Below, piece after piece: positions 9,217 to 17,466 of a DNA stretch of 64,000 nucleotides; the first letter of the stretch is position 1, and each line of letters opens with the position of its first letter. The position numbers were made by a program, and so were the translations under genes. Origin of the DNA: Maribacter polysaccharolyticus (GTDB taxonomy: Bacteria > Bacteroidota > Bacteroidia > Flavobacteriales > Flavobacteriaceae); the NCBI RefSeq assembly GCF_028882255.1, contig NZ_JARBUY010000001.1, forward strand, positions 247,975 through 311,974. The letters are read 5' to 3'. The notes under the pieces were generated by a model, which did not search any database, was not told the DNA's origin, and worked only from the letters and a program-made list of their open reading frames with translations.

Positions 9217-10386
9217 TTAGTTATTCGTTTCTTTTTCTTTTAATGTGACCCAACAACAGGCTCCTGAATGAAAATTTTGTTTGCCGTTGAGTACACGGCC
9301 AAATTCTCCATACGTAAAAAAACCAGCCATAGGTGAATTCCAAACCCTCGCAAGACCTTCGTTTTCTTCAGTTGCCAATGGTCCAAGAATGGGTTGTCGG
9401 CCTGCACAGGAAAAGACCAATAAGGCATCTGCTTGTTCTCCTGTGTCTTGTTTTAACTGGTTCGCTTTGTCTATGACTTCTTCAACAATATCGAATTCCG
9501 GAGGGTTGGTAAACCAAAAATTCAAACCTTCAGACATTGGTATGTCCATCACTAAAGCTTTCTCCTTAACGTCAATCCTCATAGGTGTTTTTAGCACTGT
9601 TTCGTTCGCGTCCCTTTCAACAATAAATGGATACTCCATTGATACTTCTTCAAAAATGTTATAATTGTTTTCGGTCATTTTATCTTCCTTGCCCAAATAT
9701 TTCAAATAAAGTTCCAAGGCTGGTTTTCCATCAATTTCATACAATAAATTGCCTTTACTTTTGGTAACCGTTCTTTTAATTCCCAACGGTTTCCAACCGG
9801 TGACCGCCATTCCTTTTAAATTGATTTTATCCCCGTCAAGAACTAAAGCGACCAGGCCATCGTCTGTTTCTTTCGAATTGGTAAATACAAAACTTCCTTT
9901 AAGCGTCCAATCATCCCCAGCCATACCCCCAAAGAATAATTTATCAGGTCCAAGCTGTTCTTTTAAATAGTTCACCATTTCTTCACCTTTAAAGAATTCT
10001 TGTTTTTGGTTGATCCCTGTACTACAAACAATAAGTGAAGGATTGGTAAATTGCTTTAATGCAGTATGGGCAAGTGTAGCAGTTGCGGTTTCTAAAGTTC
10101 TCTCTCCAATAGCTTCAAAAAGAATGGTGTAATGCGTTTTTGGCAATTCTAAAAGCAGTATGGCGATTTCACCTGTGGTTTGGATACCATTAATGAATTC
10201 GCCTGAGGATGTTGCGCCAAAAACATCTATATCTTTAGCGGCTAACCATTGACAGATTGCTTTTCTATCTTGTTTTATCGAGATGAATATTATGGCCAAG
10301 GTTGGTTTGAACCCATCACTGATGGTGCGATCCAAAGTTTTTTGAATGTCATTGACAGATGTACCATGAATTGATTTAGCTTTCAT
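9217..10386 (-). CDS. FIST-domain sensory protein, 389 aa
   Basis: Second FIST protein, cytoplasmic. FIST_N carries GATSSGEFINGIQ; FIST_C carries LVFSCAGRQPILGP and PMAGFFTYGEFGR. It is full length and intact, unlike its upstream neighbour. ATG at 10386 lies 2 bp after the restored stop of the previous FIST gene (10389). The 143 bp after its stop contain no gene before the giant kinase start at 9073. By position it is the most likely direct input partner of that kinase. The ligand is unknown, with NO or haem as in NosP only a possibility. Confidence 0.9.
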   Translation of the reverse strand: MKAKSIHGTSVNDIQKTLDRTISDGFKPTLAIIFISIKQDRKAICQWLAAKDIDVFGATSSGEFINGIQTTGEIAILLLELPKTHYTILFEAIGERTLETATATLAHTALKQFTNPSLIVCSTGINQKQEFFKGEEMVNYLKEQLGPDKLFFGGMAGDDWTLKGSFVFTNSKETDDGLVALVLDGDKINLKGMAVTGWKPLGIKRTVTKSKGNLLYEIDGKPALELYLKYLGKEDKMTENNYNIFEEVSMEYPFIVERDANETVLKTPMRIDVKEKALVMDIPMSEGLNFWFTNPPEFDIVEEVIDKANQLKQDTGEQADALLVFSCAGRQPILGPLATEENEGLARVWNSPMAGFFTYGEFGRVLNGKQNFHSGACCWVTLKEKETNN

Positions 10387-10388
10387 TT

Positions 10389-11506
10389 CTATTTTTCTTT
10401 AATTGCCACCCAACTTATGGTAGTACCATGAAATTGGGTAGTACCCGCTTTTGTCTTTCCAAATTCTCCCATGCTGAAAAATCCTGCCATGGGCTTATTC
10501 CAAATTTTCTGTATGCCCAATACTTCTTCGAAAGCCATGGGGCCCAATGAAACTTTTCTGCCTATACATGAAAAACAAGTACAGCATCGGCATCCGACAA
10601 TTCATTTTGTTTTATTTCCTGTGCACTTTCCACAACCGCATCAACGACTTCGAAGTCGGGTGGGAGTGAAAACCTGAAACGTGATCCTTTTATTAAATTA
10701 CCGCCACATAAAACCGCATCAGTTTTTGGGTCATACTTTAAGAATGGACGCATAACCGGAGCCCCTTTTTCCTGTTGGATCTGTATGGGGAACGTAGTGC
10801 CTAAATTAGAGTAACCATCATCCAATACATGTTCATCGATTTCCAATCCGGTGAATTTTTTAACGACTTCCATAGCCGGTTTATCGTCGATGGTTTGAAT
10901 CCATGGACCCTCACATTGCGTTATTATTTTTTCAGTACCAACTGCTTTCCAGCCCGACACGGCCTCTCCTGCCAGCGTGACTTTTGTTTCATCGATAATC
11001 AGTGCCAAAACAGCCTGTTTACTTTCTTTGGCATTGGTAAAAACAGCATCACCGGCCATTCCGCCTATGACTGTTGTTTTTTCATCCAATTCATTGCGTA
11101 TGCCCTGCATTATAAGTTCCCCTGGCCCTTCCATATTGGAACCGGAAATAATAAAGGCAGGTTGTTTGAAGGTGGATTTTCCGAAATTTCCGATATAGCG
11201 ACCAGAGTTAAGTGCTTCCCCATACGGATAATCCTTAATAACTATTTTGAAGTACTCCGGATTCATGTCAAGTAGCATGATTACAATATGCTTGGAAGTA
11301 ACTCCCTCTTCAGTAAATTCACCAATGGTTGTAGCACCAAAAACGGCTATTCCATTCTTATCCAAAAAGGAGGATATGGTGTGTTTGTCAAGTTCTGCCG
11401 ATATAAAAACAAAAGCCAAGGTCGGTTTAAAACCATCGGATGTTGCCTTATCCATTTCTTTGATGATGGCTTCGGTGGAACTGGCTTTTATTGTTTTTGA
11501 AATCAT
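10389..11506 (-). pseudogene. FIST-domain gene with a one-base frameshift
   Basis: The open frame runs from ATG 11506 to a stop at 10562 (314 aa) and breaks inside the hallmark FIST_C motif, reading VLVFHV instead of VFSCxGR. Shifting by one base after the T-run restores CIGRKVSLGPMAFEE and continues to PMAGFFSMGEFGK, ending at 10389 just 2 bp before the next gene. The lesion fits loss of one base in the homopolymer at 10571-10575 (aaaaa on the plus strand). It could be a sequencing error, a real pseudogene or slippage. The restored product would be about 372 aa, the normal family length. Confidence 0.8.
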
Positions 11507-11519
11507 TTATGTCAATTGA

Positions 11520-11987
11520 TTATATATCATTGGATGTTGCTTCTGCTTCTGGTGAGCACATGGTTTGTTTCAAACCCAAGGGTTTCCCCTTCTTCAGTTT
11601 TGGTATCGGGCGTAGCGAAATATCGGTAAATGAAGTACCAGCCTTTCTTTTTACTTCCAAGGCACTTATCAACCTGAACCTGGTGTCGAAATTCCTATCC
11701 CTGTACAGGTTGAACCTTGGATCGAACAAAGGGGTGATGAAAATAGAATTCCCTAACTGTTCCATGGTCAAGGTTTTATTTCTTAATTCACATTTTACGG
11801 CAAATTGGTCAGCCGTATCGGCCAAAAATTGGGTGGTAGCCGCTCTATCTAGAAAATCTGCATTTTGGGTAGTACCTATAGAATGACAGGCATCATCAAA
11901 ATAGGAGTCATAGGTTTCAACATCCCCAATTAAATAACGGTATAACCATTTATCATAAACTTGTATTACCTGTTTGGTTGGTTTCAT
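11520..11987 (-). pseudogene. SnoaL/NTF2-like protein, apparently frameshifted
   Basis: Residues 1-105 match the head domain of the giant kinase (VYDKWLYRYLIGDVETYDSY against VYNTWLDAYLNGDVQTYDNY). The match then fails in the given frame. One base further it resumes as WYFIYRYFATPDTKTEEGE, the counterpart of WRFIYQHFSTPDGKTDEGE, and ends at a stop near 11538. The break falls at the short T-run 11644-11646, again as if one base were missing. Without correction the 155-aa product has a nonsense tail. It could be a stand-alone small sensor or the leftover head of a second large kinase. First gene of the operon. Confidence 0.7.
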
Positions 11988-12273
11988 AGGATGTTTTCTA
12001 TAGTACTACAATGATGAACGTAGATCCTCGGTTATCTTTAGCGTTTAGAAGACCGTACCATTGGTTGGCATCGGGTCAAGATCCATAAGGCCTACCATAG
12101 TTTCTTCTTAACGGGAAAACAATGGTACTACCTGTACAAACCCAAAAATCCCAATACTCCTAAAATTGGTTTACAATCTTTTATTTAGTGCTAAGGCTTC
12201 CACGAATAACAGGCACGGCTTTTATTCGCTCGGATACTTCTTTAACAAAGGATTTTAAAATGGGGGAGGTACT

Positions 12274-12281
12274 CAAATATA
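12274..12281 (-). promoter_or_regulatory. Candidate promoter of the FIST/kinase operon
   Basis: The minus strand reads TATATTTG, an exact fit to the Bacteroidetes -7 element TAnnTTTG. A clear TTTG at -33 is missing and a T-run occupies that place. It implies a leader of about 280 nt before 11987. Confidence 0.35.
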
Positions 12282-12569
12282 AAAAAAATTGGCACACATA
12301 GCACGATCATCCATTGATTCCTGATTTTTAATGTGCTGAACCGGAAATACATAAAGAAACCCATACGCTGGGGACTATCGAAAACAGCCATGGTTGACAA
12401 GCCTTTTGGGTGCTGGCGACCTTCAACCGATTACCTACACTTTCCCAATATGGAAAATTAGAGCGGTTCTAGGGATTACGATAGCTAGCCATGGTTATCA
12501 CCCAGTGGGCATAAAGCCGATTTCCCGTATAAGGAAGCTCTCGGGTAGTCCATATTTTTCCAAATTGTG

Positions 12570-12577
12570 TTACTTTG
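12570..12577 (+). promoter_or_regulatory. Weak candidate promoter for menB
   Basis: TTACTTTG is one mismatch from TAnnTTTG and lies 37 bp before the menB start. No good -33 TTTG is seen, only a T-rich stretch at 12555-12559. Confidence 0.3.
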
Positions 12578-12614
12578 CAGTCGTTAATCATGATGCAAAT
12601 CAAAAATCGGAAAA

Positions 12615-13457
12615 ATGTCAAAAGCCAATTGGGAAACCGCTATAGAATTTGAGGATATCACCTATAAAAAATGTAACGGGGTAGCCCGTATCGCCTTTAA
12701 CAGGCCCAATGTACGCAATGCTTTTCGGCCCAAGACCACCAGTGAGCTGTACAAGGCTTTTTATGATGCCCAAGAGGATACCTCGATAGGGGTGGTCCTG
12801 CTTTCAGCGGAAGGCCCCTCAACCAAAGACGGGGTGTATTCTTTTTGTAGTGGAGGCGACCAAAAGGCACGCGGACATAAAGGTTATGTAGGGGAAGACG
12901 GTATGCACCGCCTCAATATCCTTGAAGTGCAACGTTTGATCCGTTTTATGCCCAAAGTGGTCATCGCGGTTGTTCCCGGTTGGGCCGTAGGGGGCGGACA
13001 TAGTCTGCACGTAGTGTGTGATTTGACCTTGGCCAGTAAGGAACATGCCCTTTTTAAACAAACCGATGCCGATGTCACGAGTTTTGATGGGGGATATGGC
13101 TCTGCCTACTTGGCCAAAATGGTTGGACAGAAGAAAGCTCGGGAAATCTTCTTCTTAGGACGTAATTATACGGCCCAGGATGCTTATGAAATGGGCATGG
13201 TAAACGCTGTGATCCCCCATGATGAACTGGAGGATACCGCTTACGAATGGGCCCAGGAAATCTTGGAAAAATCACCCACCTCGATAAAAATGCTGAAGTT
13301 TGCCATGAACCTTACCGATGACGGCATGGTCGGACAGCAGGTTTTTGCCGGGGAAGCCACCCGTTTGGCCTATATGACCGAAGAGGCCAAAGAAGGTCGC
13401 AATGCTTTCTTGGAAAAACGCAAACCCAATTTTGACAAGAATAGTTGGATCCCTTGA
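12615..13457 (+). CDS. menB: 1,4-dihydroxy-2-naphthoyl-CoA synthase
   Basis: Crotonase-family enzyme that closes the naphthoate ring from o-succinylbenzoyl-CoA in menaquinone synthesis. MenB hallmarks are present: YSFCSGGDQKARG (oxyanion-hole region), the GWAVGGGHSLHVVCDLTLAS loop, TSFDGGYGSAYLA with the family Asp, then GQKKAREIFFLGR and the C-terminal KRKPNFDKNSWIP tail. The 280-aa length is normal. ATG at 12615 follows a short AT-rich leader. It stands alone here, without other men genes. Menaquinone is the expected quinone partner for the oxidoreductase at 34-38 kb. Confidence 0.96.
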   Translation: MSKANWETAIEFEDITYKKCNGVARIAFNRPNVRNAFRPKTTSELYKAFYDAQEDTSIGVVLLSAEGPSTKDGVYSFCSGGDQKARGHKGYVGEDGMHRLNILEVQRLIRFMPKVVIAVVPGWAVGGGHSLHVVCDLTLASKEHALFKQTDADVTSFDGGYGSAYLAKMVGQKKAREIFFLGRNYTAQDAYEMGMVNAVIPHDELEDTAYEWAQEILEKSPTSIKMLKFAMNLTDDGMVGQQVFAGEATRLAYMTEEAKEGRNAFLEKRKPNFDKNSWIP

Positions 13458-13810
13458 TGGAAACGGACCAAGGTAGGAGAGAACGCATCCTGATCGGTTT
13501 AACGAACCCATGGGCGATATAATGGCCTATCGCCATTACCCACGGTTTCTCTTATTTGAAATAGCGATATTTCAAACAATAAACCCTTAAACTAAAAAGA
13601 GCCCTATCGAAGACCGACAAGACTCTTTTACGAGAACACTATATGAAAATGAAAAAAATTATTTACTTGATTATTACGATGTAAATGTAAAACGTTCTTG
13701 CAGTACTTGCCAATTATTGTTGTGTACCAAGGCAGAAATGTGGTAAACTCCCCATAATAGGTTTTTTGACATAAAACCAATCCTTTAAAAAGGTCAAAAA
13801 GGTCCGATAG
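13458..13810. other. Intergenic region after menB
   Basis: It holds an imperfect hairpin near 13594-13632 (AAAAAGAG with CTCTTTTA, loop of about 20) that may end transcription from menB, and a short minus-strand ORF at 13674-13772 listed separately. Nothing else is recognisable. Confidence 0.4.
13674..13772 (-). CDS. Possible 32-aa microprotein
   Basis: ATG-initiated ORF starting MSKNLLWGVYHISAL, then VHNNNWQVLQERFTFTS. It lies 38 bp beyond the stop of the serine hydrolase on the same strand, so it could share that transcript. The two Trp residues and mixed composition look less like random AT-rich translation than most small ORFs here. No family is recognised. A chance ORF remains quite possible. 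Confidence 0.3.
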   Translation of the reverse strand: MSKNLLWGVYHISALVHNNNWQVLQERFTFTS

Positions 13811-15139
13811 CTACTTGATCGCTGCTACGATTCCGCTTAAGAAGGTATTTACATCAAATTCCGGAGACTCTGCCAGGCCGGTACGTACGACTACCAAATC
13901 CTTGCTAGGTATGACAAACACATATTGCCCTTGATAGCCATTGGCGGAATATAGGTCTTTGGGTACATCAGGGTAGTTGCCTTCGGCATTTAACCAAAAA
14001 TGGGGCCCATAGGTGCCATCGGACAATTTGGTCGGAGTGGTGATATAATCGACCCATGAAGCATCAAAAAGCTGCTCCCCGTTCCAGTGCCCCTTATTAA
14101 GATACAACAGCCCGAATTTCGCCCAATCCCTCGTGGTAGCCCAACCATAGGACGAACCTACGTAATTTCCCTTCATATCGGTTTCGATAAGCATGGAGTG
14201 CATGCCGATCCTATCGATTAAGGCCTTGTAAGGAAAATCGAGGTATTCCTGATGGGTTTTGAAACGATCCCTTAAAATGCCCGAGAGAAGGTTGGTCGTA
14301 CCTGAAGAATAGTTCCATACCTCCGTAGGTTCGGCAATGGCTTTTTTAGTGACTTGGGTCAACGTCATATCCTCTTCCAAAAACAACATACGGGTAACAT
14401 CCGAAATTTTCCCATAATCCTCTTCCCAGGCCAATCCGCTCTGCATTCTCAGTAAATGGTTCAACGTAATGTTTTTACGTTCATCATTTTGCCATGGTTT
14501 TATAGGGGCCGGGTCGTTCAAATCGATTTTTCCTTCATGTTCAAGGATCCCAAACAGGGTAGCCAAAACACTTTTGGTCATCGACCAACCTAAAATGGGG
14601 GTTTCCGCACTAAATCCGTCGACATATTTTTCCCCTATTATATGGTTTTTATAGGCTATTAGGACGGTCCTTGTTTTTTGTACCTCGGCATTCGCAAAAG
14701 CACCTTCAATGGCCCCTTCCAATCGATCGTAATCAACATCTTCAAAAATAGTATCCTTGGGTTCCAAATTCCCAAAGGGAAAAGGCAAAGCTATTTCCTC
14801 CTTATCGCGTCGAGGTAAAAAACCAAATGATCCCGTATCGTAATCGTCATTTACCAGTACGCAACCAACTCCTTCATTGCAAATGGCCTTTCGTTCCATA
14901 AAACCATAAACGGTGGCTGTTGCTCCATCGTTGTATGCCTCGGCCTCGGCCAATTCGATCATCGGGACCTTATGGTCGTTCGCTGCAATCGATTCCGGAC
15001 TGCGATGGGCAACAAAATGGTTCGAGGCCATGCTTTTTGCGGTAAAGCCGGAAATAATGTTCAATTTAGGGTAGTTGATATACACTACAACGCTCAGGAT
15101 GACCAACGCTGCAATTGAAAGGCGCTTTACTATTTTCAT
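13811..15139 (-). CDS. Membrane-anchored serine hydrolase, beta-lactamase fold
   Basis: Class C beta-lactamase-like hydrolase (442 aa). An N-terminal hydrophobic segment (residues 6-24) is a signal anchor. The nucleophile motif SxxK is GWSMTKSV with S186 and K189; YSSGTTNLLSG supplies the Tyr motif, and a later HFWLNAEG segment lies where the third motif is expected. It is closest in layout to the NylB-type esterase/amidase group rather than true beta-lactamases. The substrate is unknown. ATG 15139 is preferred over an upstream TTG at 15157 because the basic-hydrophobic anchor then begins directly. It is divergent from the oxidoreductase at 15264. Confidence 0.85.
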   Translation of the reverse strand: MKIVKRLSIAALVILSVVVYINYPKLNIISGFTAKSMASNHFVAHRSPESIAANDHKVPMIELAEAEAYNDGATATVYGFMERKAICNEGVGCVLVNDDYDTGSFGFLPRRDKEEIALPFPFGNLEPKDTIFEDVDYDRLEGAIEGAFANAEVQKTRTVLIAYKNHIIGEKYVDGFSAETPILGWSMTKSVLATLFGILEHEGKIDLNDPAPIKPWQNDERKNITLNHLLRMQSGLAWEEDYGKISDVTRMLFLEEDMTLTQVTKKAIAEPTEVWNYSSGTTNLLSGILRDRFKTHQEYLDFPYKALIDRIGMHSMLIETDMKGNYVGSSYGWATTRDWAKFGLLYLNKGHWNGEQLFDASWVDYITTPTKLSDGTYGPHFWLNAEGNYPDVPKDLYSANGYQGQYVFVIPSKDLVVVRTGLAESPEFDVNTFLSGIVAAIK

Positions 15140-15263
15140 GGGGTTAAATAACTTCAAATATATAAATTGAAATGGATTCCGTTATGGATTTCCGAGAACA
15201 ATTACTTAGGACTCATGAAAATTCTTTAAATTACGTAAAGTAAGTCGCTTAAAATTCACTGCC

Positions 15264-16355
15264 ATGGAAAATAGACGGTCATTTTTAAAGAAATCGGGAA
15301 TGCTGCTTGCCGCCAGCACATTGCCGACCCCCATATTTTCGACACCATCGACAAAAGATAAACTTGGCGTTGCCCTAGTGGGATTGGGGTATTACAGCAG
15401 GGATTTGTTGGCACCGGCACTTCAATTGACCAAACATTGCGAATTAAAGGGAATCGTAACCGGTAGCCCCGAAAAAATACCTATTTGGAAACGAAAGTAT
15501 GGTCTAAAGGACCGCAATATCTACAATTACGGGAACATGCACGCCTTGGCCAACAATGATGAAATAGATGTGGTATACATCGTAACGCCCAATACCCTCC
15601 ATAAACCTTATGCGGTAATCGCGGCAGCGGCAGGAAAGCATGTTTGGTGTGAGAAACCCATGGCAACTACCGTTGCCGATTGTCAGGAAATGATCAACGT
15701 ATGTGCAAAAAACAAAGTGCAATTGACGATAGGGTATAGGATGCAGCACGAACCGGTCACCCAAAAAATAATCCGATGGGCAAAAGAAAAACCCTACGGT
15801 ACGATTACCGATTTGTATGCCGAAGCCGGATTTAGACATGGGGGTCATGATCGTAGTCATTGGAAATTATATAAGGAACTGGGTGGGGGCGCCATGTTCG
15901 ATATGGGGGTTTATCCCCTAAACGCCGTAAGGTATGCCACTGGCATGGAACCTTTGGCGGTAAGCGCAACCCAGCCCAATTCCAGGCCCCATATTTTCAA
16001 AGCTGATGAAACCACTCTTTTCGATCTAGAATTTCCGGAAGGAATCACAGCACAGTGTAAAACGACCTTTGCGGAAAGTATCAACACCCTTAAAGTAAAT
16101 TGTGGGGAAGGCTGGTACCAATTGCGCCCTTTCCAATCCTATGGCGGGGTTCAAGGCATCACCAGTGATGGTCAACGGTTACAGCCATTTCAAGGAAACC
16201 AGCAGTCGAAACAAATGGATGATGATGCCCTTGCGATCAAAAACAAAAGACCATTTGACGTATTGGTGCCCGGAACCGAAGGAATGAAGGATATTAAGGT
16301 CGTGGAGGCCATATTTGAGTCGGCAGCACAAAACGGAAAACGGATGATCCTATAA
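15264..16355 (+). CDS. Gfo/Idh/MocA-family oxidoreductase with Tat signal
   Basis: NAD(P)-dependent sugar-type oxidoreductase of 363 aa. The N-terminus MENRRSFLKKSGMLLAAST is a twin-arginine signal, so it is probably exported folded with its cofactor, as in glucose-fructose oxidoreductase. The Rossmann motif is VALVGLGYYS (about residues 35-44), with the family motif CEKPMATT near residue 130 and a GGGAMFDMGVYPLNAVRY segment in the C-terminal half. Its stop overlaps the next start by one base (TAATG), which links it with the 3D lipoprotein, amidase and peptidase. The substrate is unknown, perhaps a cell-wall or polysaccharide sugar. Confidence 0.88.
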   Translation: MENRRSFLKKSGMLLAASTLPTPIFSTPSTKDKLGVALVGLGYYSRDLLAPALQLTKHCELKGIVTGSPEKIPIWKRKYGLKDRNIYNYGNMHALANNDEIDVVYIVTPNTLHKPYAVIAAAAGKHVWCEKPMATTVADCQEMINVCAKNKVQLTIGYRMQHEPVTQKIIRWAKEKPYGTITDLYAEAGFRHGGHDRSHWKLYKELGGGAMFDMGVYPLNAVRYATGMEPLAVSATQPNSRPHIFKADETTLFDLEFPEGITAQCKTTFAESINTLKVNCGEGWYQLRPFQSYGGVQGITSDGQRLQPFQGNQQSKQMDDDALAIKNKRPFDVLVPGTEGMKDIKVVEAIFESAAQNGKRMIL

Positions 16356-16798
16356 TGAAGTTCCGCTTTATTTCAATGGTTTTTATAACCTTCCTTTCGA
16401 TGGCTTGCAAGGAAACTACCACCGAGAAAATCGATCCTTATATATGGGTGCCTTTAGAAGTTACGGCAACGGCCTACAATTCAATCCATGATCAAACTAC
16501 GGATAATCCCCATATCACGGCTTGGGGCGATACCTTGGTCCCCGGAATGAAATCCATTGCGGTTTCCAGGGATTTGATAGCAAAAGGATTGTCCTATGGC
16601 ACATTGGTGCGGATAGCCACTTTTCCCGACACCTTCCATATTAATGATAAAATGCATCGAAGATGGACCAATAGGATCGACATTTATATGGGGGAAAATA
16701 CCAAGAAGGCAAAAGAATGGGGAAGAAAAAAGATATTAATTGAATATGCCGTTAAAAAGAAAGAATTCGATTCTTTAACTTTATCCCTACAAAACTGA
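16355..16798 (+). CDS. 3D-domain lipoprotein
   Basis: Small lipoprotein of 147 aa. Residues 1-18 form a signal with lipobox FLSMAC. Residues 35-130 form a double-psi beta-barrel 3D domain: VTATAYN at its start, DTLVPGMKSIAV in the middle, and DKMHRRWTNRIDIYMG with the conserved Asp residues at the end. Such domains occur in lytic transglycosylases of the MltA type and related wall proteins. On its own here it probably binds or cuts peptidoglycan in the periplasm. It lies between an oxidoreductase (1-bp overlap) and an amidase (4 bp), in one operon. Confidence 0.8.
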   Translation: MKFRFISMVFITFLSMACKETTTEKIDPYIWVPLEVTATAYNSIHDQTTDNPHITAWGDTLVPGMKSIAVSRDLIAKGLSYGTLVRIATFPDTFHINDKMHRRWTNRIDIYMGENTKKAKEWGRKKILIEYAVKKKEFDSLTLSLQN

Positions 16799-16802
16799 AA
16801 AA

Positions 16803-17465
16803 ATGAAAAAATCCTTACCACTGCTTTTGGTGGTGCTCTTTACTGCTTGTTCTACCTCAAAAAACATTGTGGACAAACCGATTATTTTCAATGATGAACG
16901 CAATGAACTGACTTTGGAATATTTAAAAGACCGGTACGGCCTGGACCGGGAAATGACTACCATTGTACCCAGGATGATTGTCTTGCACTGGACGGCCATT
17001 CCAACATTCAAAGGGTCTTTCGATGCCTTTTACAATGCCAAATTACCAAATTGGCGACCTGATATTGAAAATGTCAGTGGTTTGAATGTTTCCACCCATT
17101 TCTTGGTAGACCGGGATGGTACCATCTATCGGTTAATGCCGGAAACAACCATGGGAAGGCATGTGATAGGGCTCAACCATTGTGCCATAGGCGTTGAGAA
17201 TGTAGGTGGTACGAAAGAAACCCCTTTGACCAATGCACAACTGAAATCGAATATTTGGTTGGTAAAGTATTTAGCCGAAAAATATGATATCGAATATGTC
17301 ATAGGACATCATGAATACACCCTGTTCGAAGGTCATGACCTTTGGTTGGAGCAGGACGAAGGATACCGGACAACAAAGACCGACCCTGGGGAAGAATTTA
17401 TGTCCAAAGTCCGTAAAGCCACAACACAATTTGAATTTAAACCCCTACCCAAAACCAGCAAATAA
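16803..17465 (+). CDS. N-acetylmuramoyl-L-alanine amidase (Amidase_2), lipoprotein
   Basis: Zinc amidase that cleaves the bond between muramic acid and the stem peptide. Residues 1-16 are a lipoprotein signal (VLFTACS). The zinc ligands appear intact: H62 in VLHWTA, H169/H170 in GHHEY and D194 in KTDPG. STHFLVDRDGTIYRLMPE and AIGVENVG are typical of the family. The 220-aa length is a bare catalytic domain without binding repeats. Gene order with a 3D-domain lipoprotein and an M14 peptidase suggests peptidoglycan turnover or recycling of released peptides. Confidence 0.93.
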   Translation: MKKSLPLLLVVLFTACSTSKNIVDKPIIFNDERNELTLEYLKDRYGLDREMTTIVPRMIVLHWTAIPTFKGSFDAFYNAKLPNWRPDIENVSGLNVSTHFLVDRDGTIYRLMPETTMGRHVIGLNHCAIGVENVGGTKETPLTNAQLKSNIWLVKYLAEKYDIEYVIGHHEYTLFEGHDLWLEQDEGYRTTKTDPGEEFMSKVRKATTQFEFKPLPKTSK

Positions 17466-17466
17466 C

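Larger units (their letters stand above)
11988..12614. other. Intergenic region between the FIST operon and menB
   Basis: No gene starting with ATG is convincing here. On the minus strand there are short open stretches without start codons, one ending at 11998 (KDNRGSTFIIVVL) that resembles a kinase C-terminus and may be a remnant, or chance. Candidate promoters for both flanking units lie inside and are listed separately. Confidence 0.5.

Noticed and set aside
11998-12290. Minus-strand fragments resembling kinase tails (KDNRGSTFIIVVL, TGSTIVFPLRR)
   Set aside because: Too short, in different frames and without upstream kinase boxes; noted only as possible remnants.
12394-12645. 83-codon plus-strand ORF before menB
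   Set aside because: It overlaps the menB start and promoter region and its translation has no protein-like pattern.
17311-17466. Upstream extension of the M14 peptidase frame
   Set aside because: It overlaps the amidase gene; ATG 17467 gives a proper signal peptide.
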